From positions 124,001 to 188,000 of the forward strand of contig NZ_BOML01000038.1 in NCBI RefSeq assembly GCF_016862175.1: a DNA stretch of 64,000 nt, written 5' to 3'. Under the pieces are notes generated by a model. The model was not told the origin of the DNA, did no database searches, and saw only the letters and a program-made list of their open reading frames with translations. Numbering within the stretch: position 1 is the first letter of the stretch; the number at the start of each line of letters is the position of its first letter. Both the position numbers and the translations under genes were made by a program. This stretch comes from Paractinoplanes durhamensis. Its GTDB lineage: Bacteria; Actinomycetota; Actinomycetes; Mycobacteriales; Micromonosporaceae. Below are positions 8,441-21,765 of the stretch, one piece after another.

Positions 8441-10507
8441 CTAACTGAGGTCGTTTCGGAGAACCAGGATCGCGATATCGTCCCGGGGCTCCTCGACCGA
8501 GAAGTTGATCGTGATGGAGCGCAGCCGGGCCGCCATCACGTCGGCCGGATAGCCGGCCAGCGGACCGGCGGCCTCCCGCAGCCTGGTCGTGCCGAACAGC
8601 TCGCGGCCGCGACGGCGCTCGGTGACGCCGTCGGTGTAGAAGATCAGCGAATCACCGGCGCCCAGCCGCACCTCGGCATCCGGCGAGGCGATCGTCTCCA
8701 GCAGGCCCAGCGCGGTGCCGCCCTCGCCGACGAACGACGTCTTGCCGTCCGCCCGGACCAGCACCGCCCGGTCGTGCCCGGCCAGGTGCAGGCACACCAC
8801 CAGGGTGCCGTCCGCCTCCTGCTGCACGCTGGCCATGGCGAGCGTGCAGTAGCGCCCGCCGCCGCGCTGCACCAGCGTGCGGTTGACCCGGCAGAGGATC
8901 TCGGTCATCGGCTTGCCGTCGTCGACCAGGATCCGGATCACGTCCCGGACCAGGCCGGTCACGGTGGCCGCCTGCACGCCCTTGCCGGACACGTCGCCGA
9001 CCACCACCAGCCAGCGATTTTCCCCGGACGGCACGACGTCGTAGAAGTCGCCGCCCACCTCCGAGCCGGTCGGGACGTACTCGGCGGCGAAGCCGACACC
9101 GTCGACCTTCGGCAGGGCCGGCGGCAGCAGCGAGGCCTGCAGGGTGCGGGCCACCTTGTGCCGCTCGTCGTGGATCCGGGCGTTGTCGATGGCCAGGGCC
9201 GCCCGCCGGGCCACGTCCTCCAGGACGGCGACCTCCTCGGCGTCGTGCCGGTGCCGGATGTGCCGGCCGACCGCCAGGGTGCCGAGCCGGGTGCCGCGGG
9301 CCACCAGCGGCACGGCGAAGCCTTCTGCCGTTTTGATCTGGGGCTTTCCGCCGCGGGAAGACTCGGTCGACGCGCCGAACATGACCTGGGTGCCGAGCCG
9401 GGAGGCCTCCTCGAGCCGGGCCAGGATCGCGTCCGGGCCCGGGTCGGCCAGCGTCTCGTGCAGCTGGGCCAGGGCACCCTCGTCGGCGTGGGTAGCCGCG
9501 GCCAGCTGCAACCGGCCCCAGGCGTCGGTGGTGTGCACCGCGCACCACTGGCCCAGCCGGGGCACCACCAGCTGCGGGATCAGCGCCATCGTGAGGTTGA
9601 CGTCGAGCGACTGGGCGAGCAGCTCACTGGCCTCGGCCAGGAACGTCAGCCAGGTCTGCCGGCGCAGGTCGATGCGGCGCAGCCGGTCATTCTCCAGGTG
9701 CAGGGAGAACCGCTCGGCGACGATCGTGGCCAGCGGCTGTGCGTAGCCGGTCGGGGCCGCGTCCAGCTCCAGCTCGCCCGAGTACGGTCGGTGCACGGAC
9801 AGCGGGACGACGATGGTGTCGGCGTCCTCGCGGGGCGCGCGGCCGTGCCGGGCCAGCAGCTGCCGGCCGTTGCCGTCGCCGCGGTCGAGGCGCACCACGC
9901 CGCCGGCCGCGCCGGTCAGCCGGGCCAGCCGGGACAACAGGTCGGTGGCGAACTCGGCGAGCGCCTCGTCGGTCTGCCGCTCCGGGTTGATCTGCAACAG
10001 CGCGGTCAGGGCACCCACGCTGGGCGTGCCCGCCTCCACCACGTTTCCCGCCGGCACCACCGCGGTGGTCGGTTCGGGCACGGCCTGGCGCTCCAGGCGA
10101 AACCAGACGCCCTTGCCGGTGCCCTCGTGCACGGTGCCCCAGCGCGACGCGAAGTGGTCGACCAGCAGCAGGCCACGCCCGCGCTCGGCGACCTCGCCGA
10201 TGTCCACGCTCTCGTTGCGCGGGCCGACCGCCAGCTGCTCGACCGGGCCGGGCGCGAAGTCGGTCACCGTCACGGTCAGGCCGCTCCGGTCGGCGCTGAC
10301 CTCGATGTCCAGCTCGGTGTTGGCGTGCACCACGGCGTTGGTGGACAGCTCGGTGGTCAGCAGCAACGCCTCGTTGAGCAGGGCGTCGAGCCGGGCCTCC
10401 TCGAGGACCGAGCGGACCAGAGCCCGGGCCGCCGCCGGAGTGCGCCGGTCGTTGGGCAGCCGCACCCGCCGAACGAGGTCGCCCATCGGGGTATCCGAAG
10501 CTGACAC
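8441..10507 (-). CDS. PP2C (SpoIIE-type) phosphatase with HATPase and GAF domains
   Basis: This protein of about 688 residues has three parts. The first is an RsbW-like HATPase_c_2 kinase domain (about 20-130: LTTELSTNAVVHA, ERGRGLLLVDHFASRWG). The middle holds GAF-like segments (about 165-440: VPLVARGTRLGTLAVG). The C-terminus is a SpoIIE phosphatase (about 455-688: EVGGDFYDVVP, VVVGDVSGKG, RDDIAILVL). It therefore combines an anti-sigma kinase-like module with the opposing phosphatase. GTG 10507 is chosen because GGGGAGG lies 9 bases upstream; ATG 10516 abuts that site. It is divergent from the poly-HAMP kinase and probably belongs to the same signalling network. Confidence 0.85.
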   Translation of the reverse strand: MSASDTPMGDLVRRVRLPNDRRTPAAARALVRSVLEEARLDALLNEALLLTTELSTNAVVHANTELDIEVSADRSGLTVTVTDFAPGPVEQLAVGPRNESVDIGEVAERGRGLLLVDHFASRWGTVHEGTGKGVWFRLERQAVPEPTTAVVPAGNVVEAGTPSVGALTALLQINPERQTDEALAEFATDLLSRLARLTGAAGGVVRLDRGDGNGRQLLARHGRAPREDADTIVVPLSVHRPYSGELELDAAPTGYAQPLATIVAERFSLHLENDRLRRIDLRRQTWLTFLAEASELLAQSLDVNLTMALIPQLVVPRLGQWCAVHTTDAWGRLQLAAATHADEGALAQLHETLADPGPDAILARLEEASRLGTQVMFGASTESSRGGKPQIKTAEGFAVPLVARGTRLGTLAVGRHIRHRHDAEEVAVLEDVARRAALAIDNARIHDERHKVARTLQASLLPPALPKVDGVGFAAEYVPTGSEVGGDFYDVVPSGENRWLVVVGDVSGKGVQAATVTGLVRDVIRILVDDGKPMTEILCRVNRTLVQRGGGRYCTLAMASVQQEADGTLVVCLHLAGHDRAVLVRADGKTSFVGEGGTALGLLETIASPDAEVRLGAGDSLIFYTDGVTERRRGRELFGTTRLREAAGPLAGYPADVMAARLRSITINFSVEEPRDDIAILVLRNDLS

Positions 10508-10621
10508 GCCATGCATCCTCCCCTGTCGGCGGGGGGATGCACAAAGTCGCGTCTCGCATTGACCCGGTCGAGCGAGAGAGGATAGGGAGCCCCGGGAGTT
10601 GGACAGGCAGTGAGGACAGGC

Positions 10622-15013
<4,392 letters not shown>

Positions 15014-15037
15014 CAAGCCCGCCGGAAGGGACCAAGG

Positions 15038-15586
15038 GTGGCGGAGCGCGCCAAGGCCTTGTTGGTCGACGACCGTAAGGACAACCTGCTTGCCCTGGAG
15101 GCGATCCTCCAGGGCCTCCCGGTGACCCCGGTTGCCGTGGAGAGCGGCGAGGCCGCACTCAAGCAGCTGCTCGTGGACGATTTCGCGGTCATCCTGCTGG
15201 ATGCGCAAATGCCCAACATGGACGGGTTCGAGACGGCCAGCCACATCAAGCGGCGGGAACGCACCCGGCACGTACCCATCCTGTTCCTGACCGCCGCCGA
15301 CCGCGATGCGCAGCTCGCCCTGCGGGGTTACGCGGTCGGGGCGGTCGACTACCTGACGAAGCCGTTCGACCCGTGGGTGCTGCGGGCCAAGGTGTCCATC
15401 TTCGTCGAGCTGTGGACCAAGACGCAGCAGCTCAAGGCCCAGGCGGACGCCACCCGCGAGCGTGATTCGCAGTGGCAGCGCCTGACCGAGACGGTCGACG
15501 AGGCCGCCCGAGTGCTGCGGGCCGGCGGCGAGGAGGCCGCCACCGAGGCCCTGGCCCTGCTGGAGAAGGCCCGTTGGGGCAGCTGA
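15038..15586 (+). CDS. Response regulator with short coiled-coil tail
   Basis: The 182-residue protein has a complete receiver domain: D11/D12, phosphoacceptor D55 in VILLDAQMP, Thr in FLTAAD and Lys in YLTKPF. It ends in a helical tail of about 60 residues (LWTKTQQLKAQADATRERD) without a DNA-binding domain. It starts at GTG 15038 after a GGAAGGGA ribosome site and lies 24 bases after the hybrid kinase, so it probably takes phosphate from that kinase's HisKA or receiver. Output is likely through protein contact rather than DNA. Confidence 0.9.
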   Translation: MAERAKALLVDDRKDNLLALEAILQGLPVTPVAVESGEAALKQLLVDDFAVILLDAQMPNMDGFETASHIKRRERTRHVPILFLTAADRDAQLALRGYAVGAVDYLTKPFDPWVLRAKVSIFVELWTKTQQLKAQADATRERDSQWQRLTETVDEAARVLRAGGEEAATEALALLEKARWGS

Positions 15587-15619
15587 ACTCGGCCCGAGCC
15601 TTCGGAAATTCCCGAAAAA

Positions 15620-15955
15620 TCAGCTATTGACGTACGGGGTGAGAGCGTTCGTGAGCGCCGCCCGCAACACCGACTTCGGCCGGGCTCCCACCAGGGTGCC
15701 GGTGACCACGCCGCCGGTGAAGAACAGCAGGGTCGGCATCGACATGACCCGGTAGGTGCGGGTGGCCTCGGGGTTCTCGTCGGCGTTGAGCTTGCCGATC
15801 CGGAGCGTGCCGTCGAACTCCGGCGCCAGCTCGGCCAGGGTCTGCGCCATCGGGCGGCAGGGCGGGCACCACTCCGCCCAGAAGTCGACGACGAACGGCA
15901 GGTCGGAGCGGAGCACGGTGGCGGCGAAGGTGGCGTCGGTCAGAGTGATGAGCAT
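15620..15955 (-). CDS. trxA: Thioredoxin with WCPPC active site
   Basis: This 111-residue thioredoxin-fold protein has the active site C30-P-P-C33 (WAEWCPPCRPM), the cis-proline loop MSMPTLLFF, and the typical length. The usual motif is WCGPC; the Pro-Pro variant should shift redox potential and partner choice. ATG 15955 lies inside the 3' end of the MerR regulator (16-base overlap), so the two are co-transcribed and probably coupled. The family reduces cytosolic disulfides. Its link to a MerR regulator with several cysteines suggests a redox- or thiol-responsive unit (inference). Confidence 0.9.
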   Translation of the reverse strand: MLITLTDATFAATVLRSDLPFVVDFWAEWCPPCRPMAQTLAELAPEFDGTLRIGKLNADENPEATRTYRVMSMPTLLFFTGGVVTGTLVGARPKSVLRAALTNALTPYVNS

Positions 15956-16317
15956 CGGGTCTCCCGGTGTTCGACGGCCTGGGTCAGCTGCGCCCGCAGC
16001 TGCTGCCGGACCTCGGTGAGCTGGGTCAGGTAGCCGTCGACCTCGGCGAGCTTGCGGCGCAGCACCACCACCGAGTCGGGGCACACGTGGCCCGCGGAGT
16101 TGCCGGCGCGAAGGCAGGCAACGAAGGGTTTGATGTCGTCGAGGCCGAAACCGACCGCGAGCAGCGACCGGATCTCGTGCACCACGCGCAGTTCGGCATC
16201 GTCGTACTGCCGGTAGCCGTTGGGGTCACGCTGCGGCTGGACGAGCCCGTGCTCCTCGTAGTAACGCAGCGTCCGGGTGCTGGTGCCTCCGCGGGACGCG
16301 AGCTCGCCGATCAACAT
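15940..16317 (-). CDS. MerR-family regulator co-expressed with thioredoxin
   Basis: The 125-residue protein has an N-terminal MerR helix-turn-helix and wing (MLIGELASRGGTSTRTLRYYEEHGLVQPQRDPNGYR), a dimerisation helix (about 80-115), and cysteines in FVACLRAG, HVCPDS and near the C-terminus (TRCSSL). MerR proteins twist promoters with long spacers on binding metal, oxidant or drug; the cysteines would suit a thiol or metal signal. It overlaps trx and is preceded by a TTGACA-containing dyad, consistent with autoregulation. Confidence 0.87.
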   Translation of the reverse strand: MLIGELASRGGTSTRTLRYYEEHGLVQPQRDPNGYRQYDDAELRVVHEIRSLLAVGFGLDDIKPFVACLRAGNSAGHVCPDSVVVLRRKLAEVDGYLTQLTEVRQQLRAQLTQAVEHRETRCSSL

Positions 16318-16333
16318 GACGTCGACGGTAGGG

Positions 16334-16351
16334 CTTCACGCCGGTGTCAAG
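16334..16351 (-). promoter_or_regulatory. Candidate MerR operator/promoter
   Basis: On the minus strand CTTGACACCGGCGTGAAG is an imperfect 9+9 dyad (7 of 9 positions symmetric) that includes a TTGACA -35 hexamer, about 17 bases upstream of the merR ATG. A TACCGT -10-like element follows. MerR proteins bind dyads in such promoters; binding here is inferred. Confidence 0.45.
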
Positions 16352-16358
16352 GCAACCC

Positions 16359-16688
16359 TCAGTTGGCGACCGAGCTGATCATCAGGGCGCTGCGAAGGCC
16401 GGTGATGTCGAGGACGCGCATCAGGAACTCGCCGACGTTGGTCAGGGAGAGCACCGAGCGGGCGTGCTGGGCCTTGCGGCTGAGCACGACAAGGGTGCCG
16501 AGACCCTGCGAATCGCAGAATGTGACGCCCGCCATGTCGAGCACGATGCGGGGCGGCGGTTCGGCCAGGGTTTCATTGACGATCGCGGAGAGGTTGGCGA
16601 CGGTGAGCACGTCGATCTCCCCGGCGAGGTGCAAGATCACCTCGTCGGGCTCGTGCTGAACCTCGATGGAAAGCTCCGGTCGCTCCAC
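16359..16688 (-). CDS. STAS-domain anti-sigma factor antagonist
   Basis: This 109-residue single-domain protein has the SpoIIAA/RsbV fold signature: AGEIDVLTVANLSAIV followed by IVLDMAGVTFCDSQGLGTLVVLSRKA, where the serine of FCDSQGLG is the usual phosphorylation site. Unphosphorylated, such proteins bind an anti-sigma kinase and free the sigma factor; PP2C phosphatases reactivate them. Two PP2C proteins lie upstream (55 and 8441), one fused to an RsbW-like kinase domain, so the window holds most parts of a partner switch. No cognate SigB-type factor is present. Confidence 0.9.
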   Translation of the reverse strand: MERPELSIEVQHEPDEVILHLAGEIDVLTVANLSAIVNETLAEPPPRIVLDMAGVTFCDSQGLGTLVVLSRKAQHARSVLSLTNVGEFLMRVLDITGLRSALMISSVAN

Positions 16689-16834
16689 CCGGCCAGCCTA
16701 TCGCCCATGCTGGGGATGTGCCCGTCGGCCGCTCCCGTATCCGGTCGTTCCGGACATGCGGGCATACCGCGCCGCTGACGTGAACAACCCTCTTGAGACG
16801 ATCGGGAGGTGCCGCTGACAGAATGGGAGCCGCT

Positions 16835-18163
16835 GTGACCACCTCATACCGCGCCGAGGGCCGCCCGTACCCGCTGGACGCCCCGGTCTCCCAGGCCCTG
16901 TTCGACCGCGCCGCCGCCATCGTGCCCGGCGGGGTCAATTCACCCGTGCGTGCGTTCCGAGCGGTCGGTGGCACGCCCCGATTCATGGCGTCCGGCTCCG
17001 GCGCGTGGCTCACCGACGCGGACGGCCGGCGCTACGTCGACCTGGTCTGCTCGTGGGGCCCACTGATCCACGGCCACGCGCACCCGGAGATCGTGGCCGC
17101 CGTGCAGGCGGCCGCCGCCCTCGGCACCAGCTTCGGCACGCCGACGGCCGGCGAGGTCGACCTGGCCGAGGAGATCGTCCGGCGCACCCCGATCGACCAG
17201 GTCCGCCTGGTCAACTCGGGCACCGAGGCCACCATGACGGCGATCCGGCTGGCCCGCGGTTTCACCGGCCGCACCAAGATCGTGAAGTTCGCCGGCTGCT
17301 ACCACGGCCACGTGGACTCGCTGCTGGCCGCGGCCGGCTCCGGGGTCGCGACGCTCGGGCTGCCCGACTCGCCGGGAGTGACCGGCGCGACGACGGCCGA
17401 GACGATCGTGCTGCCCTACAACGACGTGGCCGCGGTCGAGGCGGCCTTCGCCGAGAACGGCACCGAGATCGCCGCGATCATCACCGAGGCCGCGGCCGGC
17501 AACATGGGCGTGGTCGCCCCGCGGGACGGCTTCAACCAGCGCCTCGCCGAGATCGCGCACGCGCACGGCGCGCTGCTGATCGTGGACGAGGTGATGACCG
17601 GCTTCCGGGTCTCGCCGGGCGGCTGGGCCGGGCTCGACCCGGTCGACGCCGACCTGTTCACCTTCGGCAAGGTGATGGGTGGCGGCCTGCCCGCGGCCGC
17701 GTTCGGCGGGCGCCGCGAGATCATGTCGCGGCTCGCTCCGGCCGGCCCGGTCTACCAGGCGGGAACGCTCTCCGGTAACCCGCTGGCCTGCGCGGCCGGC
17801 CTGGCCTCGCTGCGGCTCGCCGACGACGCGGTCTACAAGCGGCTCGACGAGCTGTCCGCAACGGTCGGGGCCCTCGCGTCGGCGGCGCTGGCCGAGGCCG
17901 GCGTGCCGCACCGGTTGGCGTACGCCGGAAACATGTTCTCGATCTTCTTCACCGAGGCCGAGGTCGTCGACTACGACTCGGCGAAGACCCAGAACGCGGC
18001 CGCGTTCAAGGGCTTCTTCCACGAGATGCTCGCCCGCGGCGTCTACCTGCCGCCGAGCGCGTTCGAATCGTGGTTCGTGTCGACCGCACTGGACGACGCG
18101 GCATTGGAGACGATCGCGGCGGCTTTGCCGCATGCGGCGCGAGCGGCTGGGGCTGGTGCATGA
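16835..18163 (+). CDS. hemL: Glutamate-1-semialdehyde 2,1-aminomutase
   Basis: This PLP enzyme of about 442 residues converts glutamate-1-semialdehyde to 5-aminolevulinate, the second C5-pathway step toward haem and cobalamin. Visible motifs are PGGVNSPVRAFRAVGG near the N-terminus, LVNSGTEATMTAIRLARG, YHGHVDSLL, LIVDEVMTGFRVS, and the PLP lysine in FTFGKVMGGGLP. Length fits the family. GTG 16835 follows GGGAG at 5 bases; ATG 16823 is an alternative. It heads a six-gene overlapping run that continues into cytochrome c maturation, giving a haem supply/haem attachment logic. Confidence 0.95.
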   Translation: MTTSYRAEGRPYPLDAPVSQALFDRAAAIVPGGVNSPVRAFRAVGGTPRFMASGSGAWLTDADGRRYVDLVCSWGPLIHGHAHPEIVAAVQAAAALGTSFGTPTAGEVDLAEEIVRRTPIDQVRLVNSGTEATMTAIRLARGFTGRTKIVKFAGCYHGHVDSLLAAAGSGVATLGLPDSPGVTGATTAETIVLPYNDVAAVEAAFAENGTEIAAIITEAAAGNMGVVAPRDGFNQRLAEIAHAHGALLIVDEVMTGFRVSPGGWAGLDPVDADLFTFGKVMGGGLPAAAFGGRREIMSRLAPAGPVYQAGTLSGNPLACAAGLASLRLADDAVYKRLDELSATVGALASAALAEAGVPHRLAYAGNMFSIFFTEAEVVDYDSAKTQNAAAFKGFFHEMLARGVYLPPSAFESWFVSTALDDAALETIAAALPHAARAAGAGA

Positions 18164-18816
18164 GCGAGGCGACAAAGACCACGGTGCATGTGCTGAGGCA
18201 CGGCGAGGTCTTCAACCCCAACAAGATTTTGTACGGGCGGTTGCCCGGCTTCCACCTGTCCGAGCTCGGTGTGCAGATGGCCAAGGCCGCGGCCGAGTCG
18301 CTGGCCGCTCGGGACATCAAGTACGTGGTGGCCAGCACGCTCGAGCGCGCGCAGGAGACCGCCGCCCCGATCGCCGCCGAGTTCAAGCTCGACGTCGCCG
18401 CCGACGTGCGGCTGATCGAGAGCGCCAACTACTTCGAGGGCAAGCGGGTGTCGGTCGGCGACGGCGCGCTGACCAACCCGCGGCACTGGTGGGTGCTGCG
18501 CGACCCGATCACCCCGTCCTGGGGCGAGCCCTACCTGGTGATCGCCCAGCGGATGTTCGCGGCCGTGCAGGCGGCCCGGGTCATCGCCGAGGGCCACGAG
18601 GCCGTCTGCGTCTCGCACCAGCTGCCGATCTGGACCCTGCGGCGCTACGTCGAGAAGAAGCGGCTCTGGCACGACCCTCGCCGCCGCCAGTGCGGCCTGG
18701 CCAGCCTGACCTCGATCCGCTTCGAGGGCTCGACCGTGGTCGGCGTCGACTACTCGGAGCCGGCCGCGCACCTGGTGGCCCTGTCCGCGACCGCCAAGAC
18801 CGCCAAGGGAGCTTGA
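18160..18816 (+). CDS. Histidine phosphatase superfamily protein
   Basis: The 218-residue protein has the phosphoglycerate-mutase-like motif VHVLRHGEVFNP, with the nucleophilic histidine near residue 13, and the second catalytic histidine in AVCVSHQLPIW. These proteins hydrolyse small phosphate esters. It overlaps hemL by ATGA and stops two bases before the TlpA-like gene, so it belongs to the ccs operon. This association recurs in actinobacteria (recalled), but its role in cytochrome c or haem metabolism is unknown. Confidence 0.9.
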   Translation: MSEATKTTVHVLRHGEVFNPNKILYGRLPGFHLSELGVQMAKAAAESLAARDIKYVVASTLERAQETAAPIAAEFKLDVAADVRLIESANYFEGKRVSVGDGALTNPRHWWVLRDPITPSWGEPYLVIAQRMFAAVQAARVIAEGHEAVCVSHQLPIWTLRRYVEKKRLWHDPRRRQCGLASLTSIRFEGSTVVGVDYSEPAAHLVALSATAKTAKGA

Positions 18817-18818
18817 CC

Positions 18819-19373
18819 ATGCGCCGCCTCGCCGCCGTGCTGACCGTCGCCGCCGTGGCGACTACCGTGCTGGCCGGGTGCGGCGGGGAGAACTGGGCGA
18901 AGAAGTGCACCACCACCGGCACCGTGGTGGAGTGCACGCCGACCCAGCGGCCGCAGGTCAAGGAGGTCATCGGCGAGCTGCTCGACGGCGGCACGTACGA
19001 CGTCTCGCAGGACCGCGGCAAGGTCGTGGTGGTCAACTTCTGGGGTTCGTGGTGCGCGCCGTGCCGGGCCGAGGCCGACGACCTGGAGAAGACCTACCAG
19101 GCCACCAAGGCGCTGGGGGTCAGCTTCATCGGGGTCAACTCGCGCGACGACAAGGACTCGGCCAAGGCGTTCGAGCGCGGCCGGGTGACGTACCCCAGCA
19201 TCTATGACTTCGACGGCAAGGTCGCGCTGAAGTTCGACGTGACCCAGACCAGCACGCCGGCCACGCTGATCCTGGACCGGGAGGGCCGGATCGCGGTGGC
19301 GCTGCGCGCGGCCACCACCAGCAGCCAGTTGCAGCCGCTGGTGGAGAAGATCGCCGCCGAGGGGACCGGCTGA
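18819..19373 (+). CDS. resA: TlpA/ResA-like lipoprotein thiol-disulfide oxidoreductase
   Basis: The 184-residue exported thioredoxin-fold protein begins with a lipoprotein signal (lipobox LAGC, C21) and carries the active site WCAPC in NFWGSWCAPCRAEADD. ResA/CcsX proteins keep apocytochrome c haem-binding cysteines reduced outside the membrane, with electrons from CcdA. It is followed by ccdA with a TGATG overlap. A further region (TSTPATLILDREG) supplies the cis-Pro loop. Function is well supported by sequence and operon context. Confidence 0.9.
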   Translation: MRRLAAVLTVAAVATTVLAGCGGENWAKKCTTTGTVVECTPTQRPQVKEVIGELLDGGTYDVSQDRGKVVVVNFWGSWCAPCRAEADDLEKTYQATKALGVSFIGVNSRDDKDSAKAFERGRVTYPSIYDFDGKVALKFDVTQTSTPATLILDREGRIAVALRAATTSSQLQPLVEKIAAEGTG

Positions 19374-20170
19374 TGTCCGCGCACTTCGCCGACATCGCCG
19401 GCGACGGCCCGCTGGTCCTGGCGATCGGTGTCGCGGCCATCGCCGGCCTGGTCAGCATCCTCTCGCCGTGCGTGTTGCCGCTGGTGCCGGGCTATCTCTC
19501 CTATGTCACCGGCCTGGCCGGCTCGGACCTGGACGCCCGGCAGGAAAAGGAGTCGGCGGCGGGTGGTGTCGCGGTCGCGACCAAGCCGAAGACCGGGCGG
19601 GTCCTGGCCGGCACCATCCTCTTCGTGCTCGGCTTCGCGGTGGTGTTCACGCTGCTGGTGACGCTGGTGGCGAACATCGGCTTCACCCTCAAGACCCACC
19701 AGGACACTCTCGACATCGTGCTCGGCGTGCTGGTGATCGTGCTCGGCTTCGGCTATCTGGGCTGGATCCCCGGCCTGCAGCGGGAGATGCGGATCAGCAA
19801 GCTGCCGGCGGCCGGTCTGATCGGCGCCCCGATCTTCGGCGGCATCTTCGCGCTGTCCTGGCTGCCGTGCACCGGCCCGACGCTCACCGTGGTGATCGCG
19901 CTGGCCACGACGAGCGGCCAGACCAGCCGGGCGGCGACGCTTGCCCTCGCGTACAGCCTCGGTCTCGGTATTCCGTTCGTGCTCTTCGGTCTTTTCTTTC
20001 AGAAGTTGCTCGGGGTCTTCCGGGCGATCCGCCGCAACAGCCGCTGGGTGACCCGGATCGGCGGTGCGCTGCTCATCGCGGTCGGGATCGCGCTGATCAC
20101 CGGTGGGTGGAACCACTTCCTGGTCTGGCTGCTGACCACCTTCGACTTCGGCGGGGGGACGCTACTTTGA
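19373..20170 (+). CDS. ccdA: Cytochrome c biogenesis protein CcdA
   Basis: This 265-residue protein has about six membrane helices. The first redox cysteine lies in SILSPCVLPLVPGYLS and the second in LSWLPCTGPTL, the paired cysteines by which CcdA moves electrons from cytosolic thioredoxin to ResA outside. A longer extramembrane loop (about 45-70) separates helices one and two. It overlaps resA by TGATG and resB by TTGA, giving strong translational coupling. Confidence 0.95.
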   Translation: MSAHFADIAGDGPLVLAIGVAAIAGLVSILSPCVLPLVPGYLSYVTGLAGSDLDARQEKESAAGGVAVATKPKTGRVLAGTILFVLGFAVVFTLLVTLVANIGFTLKTHQDTLDIVLGVLVIVLGFGYLGWIPGLQREMRISKLPAAGLIGAPIFGGIFALSWLPCTGPTLTVVIALATTSGQTSRAATLALAYSLGLGIPFVLFGLFFQKLLGVFRAIRRNSRWVTRIGGALLIAVGIALITGGWNHFLVWLLTTFDFGGGTLL

Positions 20171-21765
20171 CCGTCGTGGAGGAACGTCCGGCGCCGCCCG
20201 CGGCTCCGCCGCCACGGCGGGTCAATCGCCTGTGGGCTCTGTTGCGCAATTCGTGGCGCCAGCTGACTTCCATGCGTACGGCGTTGGTCCTGCTCTTCCT
20301 GCTGGCCATCGCCGCCATCCCGGGCTCGATCTTCCCGCAGCGCGCGGTCGACTCGCAGCGCGTGACCGAGTATTACGCCGCGCACCCGCAGCTCGCGCCG
20401 TGGCTGGAACGCCTCGGCGGCTTCGAGGTGTACGCGTCGCCCTGGTTCGCCTCGATCTACCTGCTGCTGTTCACCTCGCTGATCGGCTGCGTGGTGCCCC
20501 GGCTGCTCGACCACATCCGGGCGCTGCGGATCGCCGTGCCGGACGCCCCGAAGCGCCTGGAGCGGCTGCCGCTGTCCGCGACCAAGGATCTCGCCGGCAC
20601 CCCGGCCGAGGCCGCCGCGACCGCCGCTCAGGTGCTGCGCAAACATCGCTTCCGGACAAAGGTCCGCGAGCACGAGGACGGCAGCTGGACGGTCTCCGCC
20701 GAGAAGGGCTACCTCAAGGAGACCGGCAACCTGTTCTTCCACTTCGCGCTGCTCGCGGTGCTGGTCGGGGTGGGGTTCGGGCACTGGTACGGCTGGCACG
20801 GCAACCGCATCCTGGTGGCCGGCGCCGACCAGGGCTTCTGCAACTCGCTCGCGCAGTACGACGACTCCACGCTCGGCCCCCGGGTCGACGCCGCCGACCT
20901 GCCCAACTTCTGCCTGACGCTGGACAAGTTCGTGGCCGGTTACCAGGACACCGGCCAGCCGAAGGCCTTCTCGGCCACGGTCGGCGTCACGCAGAACGAC
21001 GGCCCGGTCGAGACCCGCGAGTTCACCGTCAACGACCCGCTGCGGCTGCACCACGCGAACGTGCACCTGATCGGCCACGGCTACGCGGTCACCCTGCGGT
21101 TCACCGACCGCTACGGCGAGACGCAGACCAAGACCGTGCCGTTCCTGCCGGTCGACGGCATGTTCACCAGCGAGGGCGTGGCGCAGTTCCCGGACGTGAA
21201 CATCGACCCCAAGACCGACAAGCGCGACGCGACGCTGCAGATGGGCTTCGAGGGGCGCTACCTGCCGACCGTCGGCACCGGCGCGACCTCGACGTTCCCG
21301 GCCGAGAACGCACCGGCCATCTTCCTCACCGCCTACCGCGGTGATCTCGGTCTGGACGTGGGGACGCCAGGCTCGGTCTACTCTCTCGACCAGGGGCAGA
21401 TCGCGACCGGCGACCTGAAGAACGTGAGTGGCGCGCGCCCGCACGAGCTGAAGATCGGCGAGACCTGGACCCTGGACGACGGCACCAAGCTGGAGTTCGT
21501 CGGCACCAGGCCGTATGCCACGCTGGCCATCCGCTACGACCCGACCCAGTCGACGATCCTGATCGGCGCGGTGCTCGGGCTGATCGGCCTGATGCTGTCG
21601 CTCGGCGGGCACCGCCGGCGGGTCTGGTTCCGCGCCCTGCCAGCTTCGGCCGACAGCGGCAGCGGTACTTTGTTGGCGGCCGGTGGGCTGCCACGCACCG
21701 ACTATCCCGGTTTCGCCGACGAGTTCACGGCGTTGGTGACGGCCGCCGAGGAAGGGAATCCGTGA
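20167..21765 (+). CDS. resB: ResB-like cytochrome c maturation protein
   Basis: This membrane protein of about 532 residues is the Ccs1/ResB half of the System II haem lyase. Helices lie near 35-55 (VLLFLLAIAAIPGSIFPQ), 90-110, 190-210 and close to the C-terminus (ILIGAVLGLIGLMLSLGGH), and a large extracytoplasmic domain lies between the last two. TTG 20167 overlaps the ccdA stop; GTG 20176 is possible. With CcsB downstream it moves haem across the membrane and ligates it to CXXCH apocytochromes. Confidence 0.92.
   Translation: MTVVEERPAPPAAPPPRRVNRLWALLRNSWRQLTSMRTALVLLFLLAIAAIPGSIFPQRAVDSQRVTEYYAAHPQLAPWLERLGGFEVYASPWFASIYLLLFTSLIGCVVPRLLDHIRALRIAVPDAPKRLERLPLSATKDLAGTPAEAAATAAQVLRKHRFRTKVREHEDGSWTVSAEKGYLKETGNLFFHFALLAVLVGVGFGHWYGWHGNRILVAGADQGFCNSLAQYDDSTLGPRVDAADLPNFCLTLDKFVAGYQDTGQPKAFSATVGVTQNDGPVETREFTVNDPLRLHHANVHLIGHGYAVTLRFTDRYGETQTKTVPFLPVDGMFTSEGVAQFPDVNIDPKTDKRDATLQMGFEGRYLPTVGTGATSTFPAENAPAIFLTAYRGDLGLDVGTPGSVYSLDQGQIATGDLKNVSGARPHELKIGETWTLDDGTKLEFVGTRPYATLAIRYDPTQSTILIGAVLGLIGLMLSLGGHRRRVWFRALPASADSGSGTLLAAGGLPRTDYPGFADEFTALVTAAEEGNP

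Noticed and set aside
8774..10504. 576-codon frame opposite the PP2C gene
   Set aside because: High-GC antisense shadow with no conserved features.
16823..16834. ATG 16823 as the hemL start
   Set aside because: GGGAG at 16825-16829 fits GTG 16835 better. The ATG cannot be excluded and would add four residues.
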